Shown here in pieces: positions 49,555-61,500 of a DNA stretch of 64,000 nucleotides. The stretch's first letter is position 1. Each line of letters begins with the position of its first letter. The notes under the pieces were generated by a model. That model was not told the origin of the DNA, ran no database searches, and worked only from the letters and a program-made list of their open reading frames with translations. The stretch lies in NCBI GenBank assembly GCA_023374025.1, contig SIJG01000238.1, positions 1 to 64,000 on the forward strand, given 5' to 3'. The position numbers and the translations under genes were made by a program. Source of the stretch: Heterodera schachtii (Eukaryota; Nematoda; Chromadorea; Rhabditida; Heteroderidae).

Positions 49555-50733
49555 GTGTTTAACACCTACAAAGTCTCATTTAAAGATTTGTTGAAACGTT
49601 TTATTTGATTATTAGGTAAATTATAATAATTTTATTAATTTTGACTGTAATCTTTTTTTGGACATTTTATAACAACTTTTTTATAAAGAAAATAATATAA
49701 TATTCATATCATTATTTAAATTAGGATAATTTTAGCATAAATTTAAATTTGTAAAGTAAAATATTTTAAAATTTGTGTAATAAATATACACCAATTTTTA
49801 AAACAATCTCGCCAATTTATCCTCCGTGGACCGAAGATTGTTCATCAATTTTTTTATTATTCGTTCATTGGGTTTAATTCTGTCTATTATAGTTTAATGA
49901 AAATAAAATTTTTTGTTTTTTAAATTAAGTTAGTATTATCTGCGTTCATTTATTTTTGTTTACCTCTTGTAAAATCGTAATTATTTCTAGTGTCCCTTTA
50001 GAGGACTAAGAATTATTGTTTTACATTTCCTTGACAAATTATTTTAAATTTTATAATATATATTATGTGAAACTTTTTATTTATGCAATAACTCAATTTT
50101 TACATGTCTTAACCATGTTATTGATGCTCATCATTTTTGCGATCCAATGAAAAGAATAATTTGTCTTATTTTAATTTTAAAAACAATTTGTTCTAAAAGA
50201 TTATAAGAAATTTGGCGCTACTTGCAAAGCGTTACATTTTGAATTTTTTATTTGTCAAAATTTTTTTTTTTTAATTTTACATATAATGATGAATATAAAG
50301 CATTATCAGCACTATTATAGCGAATAAAAAAGTATATTCAGGATATTAGTTCAAAATTTTTTTTGCAAAACAAAAAGGTCCCCCAATGAATATTAATCAT
50401 AAACAAAATTATAAATGCCAATGTTAATTAATTTTTTTTTCAAATATGATCTTTCATTTGGAGTTAATAAGCAATGAAGATTTAAATAATTAATGGGAAC
50501 ATTTTTTCATGTCGCCAATTTCGGCTTTCAATTTTGCTGTACGAAGTTTTTTATCAGCTGATTAATTTTTAACAAATTTTTAATTCGTACGAAAACAAAG
50601 AGTATATACCTAGATTGAAAGTTAATTGGAGTAATACTCACAATAAATAAATTGGCTGGTAATATTCGACAGAAATTTTTAAAATAAATTTATGTTAAAT
50701 GAGGCATTTATGGAGAAATGAATTAAAATGACA
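49555..50733. other. AT-rich stretch, no recognisable gene
   Basis: AT-rich intergenic DNA; no frame, repeat end or structure supported. Confidence 0.6.
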
Positions 50734-50997
50734 GTTTGAAGTAGGGTTAAGCCCCGACCCCGAGCCCCCCGACCTGACCCGAGACGTTTTTTGGACCTAT
50801 TCCCCGACCCGACCCCCGACATGTCGTCCCCCGAGGTCCCCGAGCCGCGACATTTTGCCCCCGACACTATTTTCGGGGGATTGGGGACTCCGGCATTTTA
50901 AAAATTTAATTCATCCACGAAGCGGGAAATATTGAAAATTTTCGGGATTTTGAACAGATTTTCTTAATAAAATTCATTAAAAATTACGAAAAACTTT

Positions 50998-51023
50998 CCA
51001 GCGGTGCCTATCGGCACCGCTGG
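50998..51023 (+). repeat. GC hairpin unit, copy 1
   Basis: A perfect 11-bp stem, CCAGCGGTGCC paired with GGCACCGCTGG, around the loop TATC. It is inside the hAT-type MITE at 50742-51386. Confidence 0.8.
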
Positions 51024-51175
51024 CCACCCAAAACCATGGTGCCAATCGGAAATTTTTTAAAATATGTATACCAAAGCCGAAAAATAAAGATTTAGGGTCA
51101 AAAATAATAACATTTAGCAACATTTTTCAAATCAGTTAATTTTTACAATTATTTCGTCAAAATGCTAAATTAGGG

Positions 51176-51201
51176 CCGGCGGTGCCGATAGGCGCCGCCG
51201 G
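51176..51201 (-). repeat. GC hairpin unit, copy 2
   Basis: CCGGCGGTGCC, loop GATA, GGCGCCGCCGG: an 11-bp stem with one G-T type mismatch. It is inverted relative to copy 1 in the same element. Confidence 0.8.
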
Positions 51202-51394
51202 GAGAATTTTTTTTTTTTAATTTTAGTTCATTTTGCCCACAGAGATTTCACCAAAAATGATCAATTTTGCGAGATTTTGAGCCAAATTTTTAAGAACAAA
51301 TAGGGTCCCCCCCCCCCCCCCCCCGAGGTCCCCGGCCCCCGACTTTTTGCCCCCCCCCCCCCCCAAGGGCTCGGGGCTTAACCTTAGTTTGAAG

Positions 51395-52884
51395 ATGCTC
51401 CCTTTCTTTCTCAATTTGCCTAACAGCCAGAAAAATGCATTCACATTAAAATTGACGGCGTCACTTTTACTTTTTAATTATAAAAAAAAATTTTTTTAAA
51501 TAAAATAATACATTGCTTTAATTAAACCCACCAAACATACCAAATTTATCCATTTTCTTTCTCTATTAAAAATACACCCCCAAAAAATAACAAATTGAGA
51601 TTTGGTAATTTTTCACCTTTTAATCTTAGCCATTTTTTGTTACAAATACTTATAATCCCTAAATTTTTAAAAATTGATAATTAAAGCAAATAATTTAATC
51701 AACGAATATTAGCTAAGTTACTAAATAAAAAAATGTAAATTCTTGATGGAAAAATTAAAATGATTAAAACGAAAAAATATGTTACGGTGCGTCTTTAAAT
51801 GCAAAAATGACTAACCCTAATATAAAAGAAATGATAAATGTAGCACATTTAATTTTTTTTTAAAAATAAAATAAAATATGAAAAATTGGTCTTTGTATTA
51901 GCGTAATGAGCTTTTTGGAAGTTCAACATTTGTGCAATTTTGCATTCTTTTAGTTGTAAATTTTGAATTTGATTTGATAATATTGCTTTATTTTTTCTAT
52001 TTTTTTACATTTGTTAGCATTTTTCGCTCAGTAAAATTAAAAAAACATAAAAATAATTTATTAAATTCACCTTTTAAATGTTTTGTTTGAATTTTTATTT
52101 CTTGGCCCATTTTCTAAATCGCCCAATAATTCAAACAATATTTTCTGAGAATGTTTTAACATTTTACATAAATTCATTTTTTTATTTTAAAATATTTTTT
52201 AACAGTTTTTTTCATCAGCAATTTTTTGATTTTTTCACCAATTTCCCACCTTTTAATTGTTTTTTCAATGTGTAAATATTGCTGATATTTATGTTCAAAT
52301 ATTTCGTTAAAAGTTTTTGCTGTTTATTTTCTAGCAAAAATGTTATTAATTGCAAGGGTTAACTCAATTAGTGCGAACAGTTTTTCAGACTAATTAAGCC
52401 TAACATTAATGTCATTTTTAGTAAAAATAAAATTTCTTTAAAAGAACATCGTAAGAGCAATATGATGGTGGCAAATGAATGTAAAACATATTATTTAAAA
52501 CTGAAATCTTTTACATTTTGAAAATAAACTATAAATTTGATCTAAGAGTTAAATGTTCTAATTAAAACAATCACATTTGAATAAAATTAATATTCGATCA
52601 ACGTTCGGGAATATAAAATAAACCTCAAAAAAATATTAAAAAAATTGAGATTTGTTAAATTTTCACTTTTTAATCAATATCTGGGCCATTTTTGCTACTT
52701 TATTTTTTTTTGAAACTAGAGTTTATTTAGTGTATTTATTAATTTTTTAAAGCAAATAGTTATTTTTTGATGTTTTTTTTGCTAACATTCCTTTTAATGG
52801 AATTTTTTTTCAGAATTACTTTTTACAACAGAAAACAATAAAAAAAATTTACTCGCGGAGTCTTTTGAGCCCTAAATATGGGAC
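51395..52884. other. AT-rich stretch, no recognisable gene
   Basis: AT-rich DNA. The plus-strand frame at 52078-52275 is two-thirds Phe, Leu, Asn and Ile and starts at no special site, so it is probably chance. Nothing else was recognised. Confidence 0.55.
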
Positions 52885-52893
52885 TTTTTAATT

Positions 52894-53544
52894 CGTGCTG
52901 ACAAATGAGCCGAACCGAAAATGGCTCAGTAGGGGCGAACCGAAAAATAATCTCAGTGTGGGCGAACCGCAAATAGTCTCAGTGTCAATAAAAATATTTA
53001 AATTTAATTATTTTAAAGAAATATTTTTTAATTGAAATAAAATAATGTTAAATTTTAAATAATTGCGAGGTTCAGCTTTCTTTAATGTGTTTTTCTTCAA
53101 AAATTCTGCTCAAAATAAATGCTAGCTTTTGTACCATTAATAATGTAGAATAATTTTTGAATTGTAACATTAGTGTAAAAAAGAATAGGGATGAAGGAAA
53201 ATTATGGGAGAAACTGCATGAAATTTGTGGAGAAATGAATGAAGATCTTAATTTACGCAAATATTGGGTGAAATTTCTGATGAAAATTAGTAGATTTGAA
53301 AATCCTCTAGTAAGCTTATTGTCTAATTTGATTTAAAATTAAAATTTTCATTTCAATATAATTTTTTTGGTCGGAGATGGAATGCTTTTATAATATTCTT
53401 TTTTAGTTTATTTTTTTAAATATCGTCTAATTAAATTTATTATTTTTCGATAACGAATTGTATTAAATTTAAATATTTTTATTGACACTGAGACTATTTG
53501 CGGTTCGCCCACACTGAGATAATTTTTCGGTTCGACCTAGCACC
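52894..53544. mobile_element. Foldback element FB-4 (MULE-like, non-autonomous)
   Basis: A 651-bp element with a perfect 9-bp target duplication TTTTTAATT (52885-52893 and 53545-53553). Left end CGTGCTGACAAATGAGCCG; right end, read inward, GGTGCTAGGTCGAACCG. The left arm has three tandem copies of a unit with GCGAACCGAAAAATAATCTC and GTGTGGGCG linkers; the right arm has two inverted copies. The arm unit resembles that of the 33.2-kb element but with CTCAG in place of ATCAG and CCG in place of CCT. The 480-bp interior is AT-rich. The minus-strand frame at 53072-53260 inside it has no known domain. Confidence 0.9.
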
Positions 53545-53553
53545 TTTTTAATT

Positions 53554-54204
53554 GTATAAATAAATCGATTAGTAATTTATATATTCATTTAATTTGTTAA
53601 ATTTACTTTAAAAATATCTGAAGGTAATTATGGTGAAAAATTTTAAATTGATATTCAAAAACCATTAGCCGCTTTATTTTAAGCCTCATTAATTATCTGT
53701 TTTTAATTTTTTTTTTTTGTGAATTGAGAATTTTTATTTTACTCTAAAACCTTGTCTTCTCAAGTACTCGAGTAAAAACTCTTCATTTTGGTGAATTTGA
53801 CGAGCAACATTTACATTATTGGTATTATTTGCATAGTATTTGTTTTTATTTGCAGGTTGCAGATTTTACAAACTTTTTTTTTTCTTTTGTTTTCGGAAAC
53901 GACGCTAAAACCGTTTTCGTAATTTTTCTGTTATTAAAATTTGATTAGCATTAATAGTTAAAGCATTTATTGATATTTTATATTTATTTTATTTCATGGT
54001 CAGGATTTTTCCTTTTTCATGGTCTGTGTAATTTAATAATTCTTTTTATTAAAAATTTCTTTCTTTTATCTTAATTTGCAGTAATATTTTATTATTTGTC
54101 TATTCTGTTTTAACTTGGGCACACATATGATTTATTTAAATTAGAGCAGTTTTTATGCTATTTTAAAAAGCATATTTTTTGATTCTTTTCGAAATTAATC
54201 TCAG
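53554..54204. other. T-rich stretch, no recognisable gene
   Basis: AT-rich with T bias; TTTGCAG-like acceptor sites occur near 53857 and 54081 but are not followed by convincing exons. Confidence 0.45.
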
Positions 54205-54293
54205 GCATCAATCATCCAAGCACATTTATTCCATCGCAAAAGCGACTTCAAAGTCCATCGGCCATTAATCAAAAGTTAATAATTATTTTTTAT
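54205..54293 (+). CDS. Candidate internal exon, unknown gene
   Basis: A TTAATCTCAG acceptor is followed by 89 bases that read open with protein-like composition (INHPSTFIPSQKRLQSPSAI) up to a GTAAAAT donor at 54294. The minus strand of the same island is also open for about 25 codons, so the strand is not certain. No neighbouring exon was identified and no family is recognised. Confidence 0.25.
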
Positions 54294-55087
54294 GTAAAAT
54301 TTTGATTTAATATTCAAATTATTAAAATATACTTCCATTTAATATTCTATGTGATATATTTAGTTTTATATTAATAATTGTTTTGTGTCGTAGTATATTT
54401 CAAGTATTTTTGGGACGTGAATGTTCCATCATTTTCAAGCTTTATAATGATAGAAACATAAAACTTAGAATTGCACTTATATAATTAAAATCATATTTAT
54501 TCATTATCTTTTATTTTTTGCTAATTTAAATTTTTTATTAATTATTTTGAGTAGAAATCCACATTTTTATTTTTGCTTTATTTTTTATGCTGCAATTTTT
54601 TCATTTAATTACTTTCTCCCTTTTAAGAAAATAATTCACAGTAAACGCTTTGTATCTTTTCTTAAAAATAATTAAATTTTTTAATTTGGTTAACTAGAAG
54701 ATTTATACATTTATCGGGGCACGATTTGTAGAAAAGTATTTTTATTATAAATCCATATTTGTTCAATAATTTTTCTCTAATTTATATTCTAATAAAAAAA
54801 AATTCTATTTTAAACTTAAACATATTATGTTATTTGCTCTTTTATTTATTAAAGATTTTTTAATTATCGTTTAATTAATATTTTTTATATTTGAAACCCA
54901 ATTTAATTATTTTTAATTAAATTCACTTACTGCACTGATTAATATTAAAAAATAAAATTTGTTTTTTGTATTTTATTTGAGCTAATTTTTGTTTTAATTA
55001 AATTTGAAGAGCTTATTCTTTTAATTTTGAAAAGCTTGCTTCAATTCATTAAAATAGTTTATTAATTATATTTGTTATTTTTCTTGA
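54294..55087. other. T-rich stretch, no recognisable gene
   Basis: Featureless AT-rich DNA between the candidate exon and the next MITE. Confidence 0.6.
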
Positions 55088-55095
55088 GATGGGAA

Positions 55096-55719
55096 AAGGG
55101 CTGGACAGCTTTGAATGATTTTTTGAGGCAAAAAATTTGGCCGAAAGCAGGAGAATTATAGCAAAAATAGGGGTAAAATGGCAGATTCAGAAGTCGAAAA
55201 TTCTCAAAATTTGTTTCATTAATTTTCAATCTAACAAATAATTTAATTGACGATCATTTTTTTTAAATTTGCTAAATGATATAAAAATTACTAAGATTTG
55301 AAGCTAATATTTTTAAAATAAATAGGAGTTTTTTGGGGCGGGCGATGCCATTAAACGCCGCCGAGGAAAATTTTTCAAAATTTTTAACGAATTTTGTTAA
55401 AAAATAGCCAATTTTTTTCGGCATTTCCTCTTTTGTCCTTCGCTAGCCTCCCGCCCCCCCCTTTTATGTATGTTAATAATACTACAAATTAACAAGAATA
55501 AGTCAAATGAAATCGAAATATGGGTAGCCTTTTAATAAAAATTGAAAAAAAGAAGAATACATTTTATAAAAATAATCTTACAAGAAATCGTCTCGAAAAA
55601 TAATTTAAAAAAGCCAGTTACGAATCAAAATTACGGAATAATCCCAAAAATAAGTAACCCATAATCCGTAACTCCAAAAAGGCCATAATTTCCGTAATCC
55701 GTAATTACGTCCAGCCATG
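55096..55719. mobile_element. hAT-like MITE with TAATCCGTAA words
   Basis: A 624-bp element. Left end AAGGGCTGGAC; right end, read inward, CATGGCTGGACGTAATTACGG. Flanks GATGGGAA (55088-55095) and GATGGGAG (55720-55727) look like an 8-bp duplication with one change. The right arm repeats TTACGGA, ATAATCCGTAA and TTCCGTAATCCGTAATTACG words. A degenerate copy of the GC hairpin lies at 55335-55366. It carries no transposase. Confidence 0.65.
55335..55366 (-). repeat. GC hairpin unit, degenerate copy
   Basis: GGGGCGGGCGATGCC, then ATTAAA, then CGCCGCCG. The stem has decayed compared with the copies at 51.0, 51.2 and 58.0-58.2 kb. It is inside the hAT-like MITE at 55096-55719. Confidence 0.45.
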
Positions 55720-55879
55720 GATGGGAGTCTGCATGTCAAATGACAAGTGAACTCAGCTAAGCGAATTATTTTTTAAACAATTAAATTTGATTTTCATAAC
55801 GTTTCTTTAATAAATCATAAAAATTGGCATAATTTTTATATTAAACTGACTTAATTTATTATTTGTATAATGTAAAGAT

Positions 55880-56055
55880 TGTTCAAAAGCCCTAACATAA
55901 GCCTAAATTTCAAAAATTTGGTAATTTTGAGCAAACTTATGGTAAAAAGCACCCAAGGAATAGGGTTTTCAAACATTTTTGGCCATAACATTTTGAAACC
56001 TAGCGAAATTTTTTGAAAATTGGTAGGCTAATAGAGGACACCTAGGGCAATCTAA
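55880..56055. repeat. Decayed foldback core (inverted module)
   Basis: The right half reads AAATTGGTAGGCTAATAGAGG and CCTAGGGCAATC, matching the inverted core module of the 9.4-kb element; the left half (GCCCTAACATAAGCC, then AAATTTCAAAAATTTGG) is its weaker mirror image. No GGTGCTAGGTCG terminus is left, so only the centre of an old element remains. Confidence 0.5.
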
Positions 56056-56649
56056 AATAACAAGAAAATAAAAGTAAAAGTAATTTTAACTAAAAATTTT
56101 TTAATTAAAAATAAAATTATTCTGATCATCAAAGATTATGATCAAATATGAAATTTTCTGCTTTTTAATAGATTTTTGCTGTATTATACAAGTTTTTAAA
56201 TCTAATTTATTTCAATTTTATTGTATAATTTTTATTTCTTTTTATATTCACTTTCTCACATTATCCTTTATATATTTAAGAATTTGCTATTATTTAATTG
56301 ATTGTAGTGTTGATTTTTAATTACCACAACTTCACGTGTACGTACATGTATCCTTGAACTAGTAATTTTCGCCGCCTTGTGGCGTTGCATCTTTGACAAA
56401 TATATTATTTTTTATAGAATGTTAGTATTTCATTTAAAATATCCCATTAAATTCTATTGAAATTTTATGTATTTTTTGAGAAGCTTTATTTTTTTTTCTA
56501 TATAAATAAATCTTTGAAAATATTTAATTATAAAATTTTCATCAATTTTTGTTTAGGTTTTTTTCAAATATATTTGCGCACCAACATACAAATATGTTTA
56601 TTTACCTTACGTTTAAATATCTTTTTTTTTTACAATTTTTACCGTTTTT

Positions 56650-56695
<46 letters not shown>

Positions 56696-57800
56696 CTCAA
56701 TTTGTCTTAATGTTTTATTATGTGGGCTTTGATTTTTTGCACAATTTCGCGCGTAATATTTCGTTGGAATGTAAAGAAAAATTTATTGTAATAATTCTTT
56801 TGATTTTTCTTTTTTTATTTATTGGGTTTTTAGCAAGAATAAATTTCCTCTTATTTAAAAAATTAATTAATTTCAGTTGATTTTTTGTATGAACTTAATG
56901 AACAATTTAAAAAATTATTTTTCAATTATGATAATTTTCAAGCTTTTAATTTCATTAGTTTGTTTAGTTTTTTTATTAAAATATTTAATTATATAGAAAT
57001 CATATTTGTAATGTATTTAATTTTTAAATATTTAATGTTTGGGTAATTATTTATTTATCTCGCAAAGGACACATAATTTTATACAGTGCTTATCGATCAA
57101 TAAAAGTTGTAGAGAAGAATTAATATTTATTTATTTTTGTAAAATTTTAAGTTTTCTGAAAAGCACTTAAAATATGTTAAAGTTAGCAATCAAATGCTAT
57201 CATACATCTTCCAGCAATCACTTTTAACAAGGTTATAATCTGGTGAATTTTTTATTATATGATTTTATTTAAAAAAAAAACTTATTTTCGAGTTTATATA
57301 TTTTACTTTTTTTTGGCTCAAAAAAGAAGTGATTTTCTTAATACTTTGTTTTATATTATTGATAATGAAAGTATTATTATTATAATATATTCTATTGATA
57401 ATTCTATTAAAGATTTAACGGTTTTTTTCTGCCAAAACATACATATTCAATTTGTATAATATTGTTCAACTTTTAATTCACGTACATTCCGCCATTTCCT
57501 ATTCTGATTCGGCAAAAGTCATATTGTTTTTTAAATATTATTGTTTTATTTTGATTTAGCATAGGTGAGTAATAAATAAACATTTGTAAAAATTTTCTTC
57601 AAAAACTCCTCTTATGGTAGCATTTATTTTTTATTGGTTTTAATAATCATCTAATAGATATTTTTTAATCAATTTATGATTCAAGAATTTATCAAACTTA
57701 AACGTTGTACATTAGCAATACAATTTGTTAATATAACATATATAGATATTTTCATTTTAAATATTAAAATTTATAGGAATACAATTAAAATCTGTTAAAT
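56056..57800. other. T-rich stretch with (TA)n microsatellite
   Basis: AT-rich, T-biased DNA. The frames at 56138-56320, 56457-56732 and 57259-57459 are Phe/Ile/Tyr/Leu-rich and one runs through the TA repeat; I regard them as chance. A GC-rich hairpin-like spot CGCCGCCTTGTGGCG is at about 56370. Confidence 0.55.
56653..56692. repeat. (TA)20 microsatellite
   Basis: Forty bases of uninterrupted TA dinucleotide. Confidence 0.95.
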
Positions 57801-58020
57801 ATTTTATTTATTGAAGACAACATAAAACAGCAATAGGACAGTAAGCATTTTTGGGGTAGCGACCAAAATTTGTTCTGATTTCTCAAACATACTCATAATT
57901 TTGAATTTTTTGTGGCGTAATGTCACTATTTTTAAGAAAATATAAGATTTGTGGCAAAATTTGGTTATTTTTTGACAAAAATCTGTTAACAAATCGATTA
58001 AAAATCGCAAAAAAATTTTC

Positions 58021-58046
58021 CCGGCGGCGCCTATCGGCACCGCCGG
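58021..58046 (+). repeat. GC hairpin unit, copy 3
   Basis: CCGGCGGCGCC, loop TATC, GGCACCGCCGG; 11-bp stem with one mismatch. Confidence 0.8.
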
Positions 58047-58165
58047 ACCCACTTTCTTCAAAAGATTTTGGGAAAATCGCCGCAAAAATTGGCTTTTAAT
58101 TGCAAATTTGGCCTTTTTTGCTGAAAATTCTGTCAACAAATCAGAACTAAATTACAAAAAAAATT

Positions 58166-58191
58166 CCGGCGGCGCCTATCGGCACCGCCGG
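58166..58191 (+). repeat. GC hairpin unit, copy 4
   Basis: Identical to copy 3 over the 26 bases and in the same orientation, 145 bases downstream. Confidence 0.8.
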
Positions 58192-58540
58192 GCCCTCACC
58201 CCTCGCCCACACATTTCCCAAATGTTTTTTTTTTGGAAAAATGCGCCGCAAAAAAAAAATTGTTAAAAATCTGATTTTTGATCCCGAATGCACTGAAATT
58301 TACGATTTGCTTATTCCTCCCCAAAAGTGTTAAAAATGATCATGGGAGGTGAAAAATATAATATTTGATACATTTTTGATCGAATAAATTGTAAAAATAA
58401 CTGTTTTAAAGCAATTTTACAAAATATTCTGATTTTCGACCCTAAAATCTGATTTTTTTTGATGAGAAGGAAAATTTGTTGGAAGGAGGTGAGGTGAGGC
58501 GAGCGAACATCGCCAACAACAGAAATTCTCTGCACATTGA

Positions 58541-61500
58541 TTTAGGATTCTTTGTATACAAAAATTCTTAGAAAAGTGTGAAATAGGGTACAAAATTCAA
58601 TAAAAACAACCTAAAGGTTTAGAATAATGTTTCAATTTATTTTATCTTTTTTTTTAATAAATATTTTTTTAAGAGGTAGATTTCCAAAAAAATATGCTCA
58701 AAATATTTAAAAATAAAATTTGTATGAAAATTTGTAAAACATGGATTTTTTGGGCATTTAAGAAAAATTCCTTAAAATCCTCAAAATTTGCAAAATTTGT
58801 ACGAAATTATATAACATACCATCTATGTTTATATATAAAAATCCGAAAATATGTAAAAATCTATAAGTTTCATCTTTTAAAGTGTTATTTTATTTAATTC
58901 AATTATTTTATAATTCCGTTTCGATGTATTATTTTCAAAAATGTATCGTTTATAACAAAACATTTTTAAATATCTAATTGTTTTTAATTATTTATTTTAA
59001 TTATTGATTTCATTCGAGTTTAGGTTTTCTTCAAATTTAAATATTTGTGAAAAAAGGGAAAATTTTAAATAATAAAAATAAATTATTTATTAAAGTTAGA
59101 TGTTTTTAAATGTAAACCTGATGGAACTAACTAATGTATAATTATTAGTTTATCCTTTACATTTATTTCAATCTTTCACTGTATTTTATATTTATCAATC
59201 TCTGTAGCATGCAATTTATGCTGAATGGTTTGAAAGCTAATTAGTGTCATTTCAGAATAAATAGCGCAGAGAATTCTTGTTGCAATAAATGAATGTTTAT
59301 AATTGGCTTTTAAAAAAAATTAATTTTTAAATTGATGTACTTTTCAGATGACATTGAATGTAATAAATACAAAACTATAAATAACTTTTTTCATTACTAT
59401 AATTTTTTAATAATTTTAGAATATTTTTAAATCCTATTTCTCGTTTTTTTTAAGTTCAATTAAATTTTATTTGGTTATTTAAATTATTATTTATTGACCA
59501 AAAAAAGGCTTTCCGTCGGACGACAGACAGTTTGAATTTAGCAAATTTAATTAAATTTTTACCTGATTTTATTATTTATTTTATAATTAGCTGATTAAAG
59601 TTCGATACAGTCAAATTTTATTTTGTTGAATATTTCCTTTCTTCAATTATAATTTATTCTTTTCATTAATTTTAGTGAAACTCTTTTATTAGGTACATAA
59701 ATTATTTTTGGACATTATTTATTAAATTATTTTTATTTTTCTAGCTTTGCATTTGCTATATATTTTTTCACATAATATTGAATATTTTTGTTTTATTTCA
59801 AATATCATAAGATAATTTATCCCGCCACAACTTTTTCTTTATTACATTTATCTTGCTAATCACGTAAATCTTGTGTTGAGGTCGATCAATCTTATATTTA
59901 TTTCATTTGGATTGTTTAGTTTTTTTAATTTATTTATGTTTTTGTGAAAAATTTATAAGTTTATTTTGGAAAATTCAACGCGTTATTTGCGCCAGCTGGT
60001 AAAAGAATAATACCTGAAAATTTAAAAAAAAGAATAGCTCAATACCAAATTATTTAATTAATACGCGATAATAAAATAAAATTTTATTAGAAATTACAAA
60101 TAAAAGTAATGTGGTTTTTAAAGAATTGTACACATAATCCCATCATGACATGATTATGGTAATTGTAATAATTAATATACATTTAAATTTAAATAAATAA
60201 CTAAAACAAAGTTTTTCTTGTTACAAGTTGTTATAATACTAAACAACCAAAAATGCAACATATTTTTGTCTAAAAAATTATCGTTTTAAAAAATACAACA
60301 GGAAATAAGGTATTTACATTTAGAAAATACACAATAAGATTAACATGCTTCATTTATTTGTTAGTCACTAGTCTAATTTTTTAAAACAAAAAATTACATA
60401 ACTTCAATCCAATATTTAATCTATTGTCGAGCAATACACATTTTTTTATATTATTTCGTTTATTATAATTAAATGAAATTTTTATAAAGAAAAAGGCGAT
60501 TGAAAATTTTTAATTGTGATATTTAGTTTATATAACCTGACTTCTAAAAATCCCTTGATAAAGTTCCCCATAATTTTCTATTATATAAATTATTGTTCAT
60601 TTTTTACTTACATTTTGAACAAATCTCTTTTTCAATTAAACGCATTTTTCAACAAATATTATTTTTCACCATTAAGGGATTAGGCAGCATCCATTTATGG
60701 CTCTCGAATTCATTGATTTCGTCGGCTCGGAAGGAAGCGGGGACCTTTTTTTAAATATTAATTAAATTTATTTTTTGTATACCAGCATTTAGCGGTAGAA
60801 GGACAATTCTAAACGAAAACATAATTATATTATTTAAGCTTTGATGTTTGTGATTTATTAGCTTCATTTATATAGTTTTACCAAAAAAAATATTCATATT
60901 TTTTTGTCATGATATTATTTTTAAATGATTCCTTTTTTGTCATGTATCCACAAAATTATTTTTATGCATTTGCATTTAAATTCAATTTTATTAATATAAT
61001 TAAATAATCTATTAGAACTCTTTTTGGTGAGTTCCGACAAATATAATTTTAATTTTCTTATAAAATTTTTAATTTGAAAATGTAAAAGCGTTTTTAATAT
61101 TATTTATTTGATTTTTAATTTTCTTTACATTTTTTATCTCTTGAACCAATATGTCCTATTTCGTGGCCACATATGTGTATTTAAGCAATTTTAAATTAAT
61201 TCGTTTATTTACTATTTTTAAAGTGAATTATTAACTATAATAAAATTAATTTCTTGTGAATAATAATTCTTTTGCATTACCATTACCACTGTTGCGATTT
61301 GAGCATACTGAAAAAGGTTATGATATTAATACTAATTAATTTAAAAATTGTATTAAAATGTTTTGAATAATTCAAAATATTTAATAAACCCCATGCTCAT
61401 GAAGTGAAAAAATATTATTGATTACAATTTTTTTTTCATAATTCAATTTTATATTGTTTTTTCAACAAGTTTAATCGCTATTACCCTGCAGCATATTATA

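Larger units (their letters stand above)
50742..51386. mobile_element. hAT-type MITE with CCCCGA arrays and GC hairpins
   Basis: A 645-bp element with an 8-bp target duplication GTTTGAAG (50734-50741 and 51387-51394). Left end TAGGGTTAAGCCCCGA; right end, read inward, TAAGGTTAAGCCCCGA. The arms (50750-50880 and 51302-51380) are arrays of CCCCGAC, CCCCGAG and GGTCCCCG words, with C-runs of 19 and 18 on the right. The inner part carries two GC-rich hairpins in mirror orientation (50998-51023 and 51176-51201). It encodes nothing; frames at 50679-50867 and 51223-51444 are incidental. Confidence 0.85.
57830..58540. repeat. Repeat region with two GC hairpins
   Basis: Starts near GGACAGTAAGCATTTTTGGGG and runs to a GC-rich end around GGAGGTGAGGTGAGGCGAGCG at about 58488. 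It contains two direct copies of the hairpin (58021-58046 and 58166-58191) in a 145-bp tandem unit that also shares GGAAAATCGCCGCAAAA-like flanks. Minus-strand frames (57804-58139 and 58311-58535) cross the hairpins and show no domain. I could not define terminal repeats. Given where the other hairpins sit, it is probably a hAT-like element or part of one. Confidence 0.5.

Noticed and set aside
56457..56732. 91-codon plus-strand frame
   Set aside because: It runs through the TA microsatellite and consists of Phe, Tyr, Ile and Leu codons expected from this composition.
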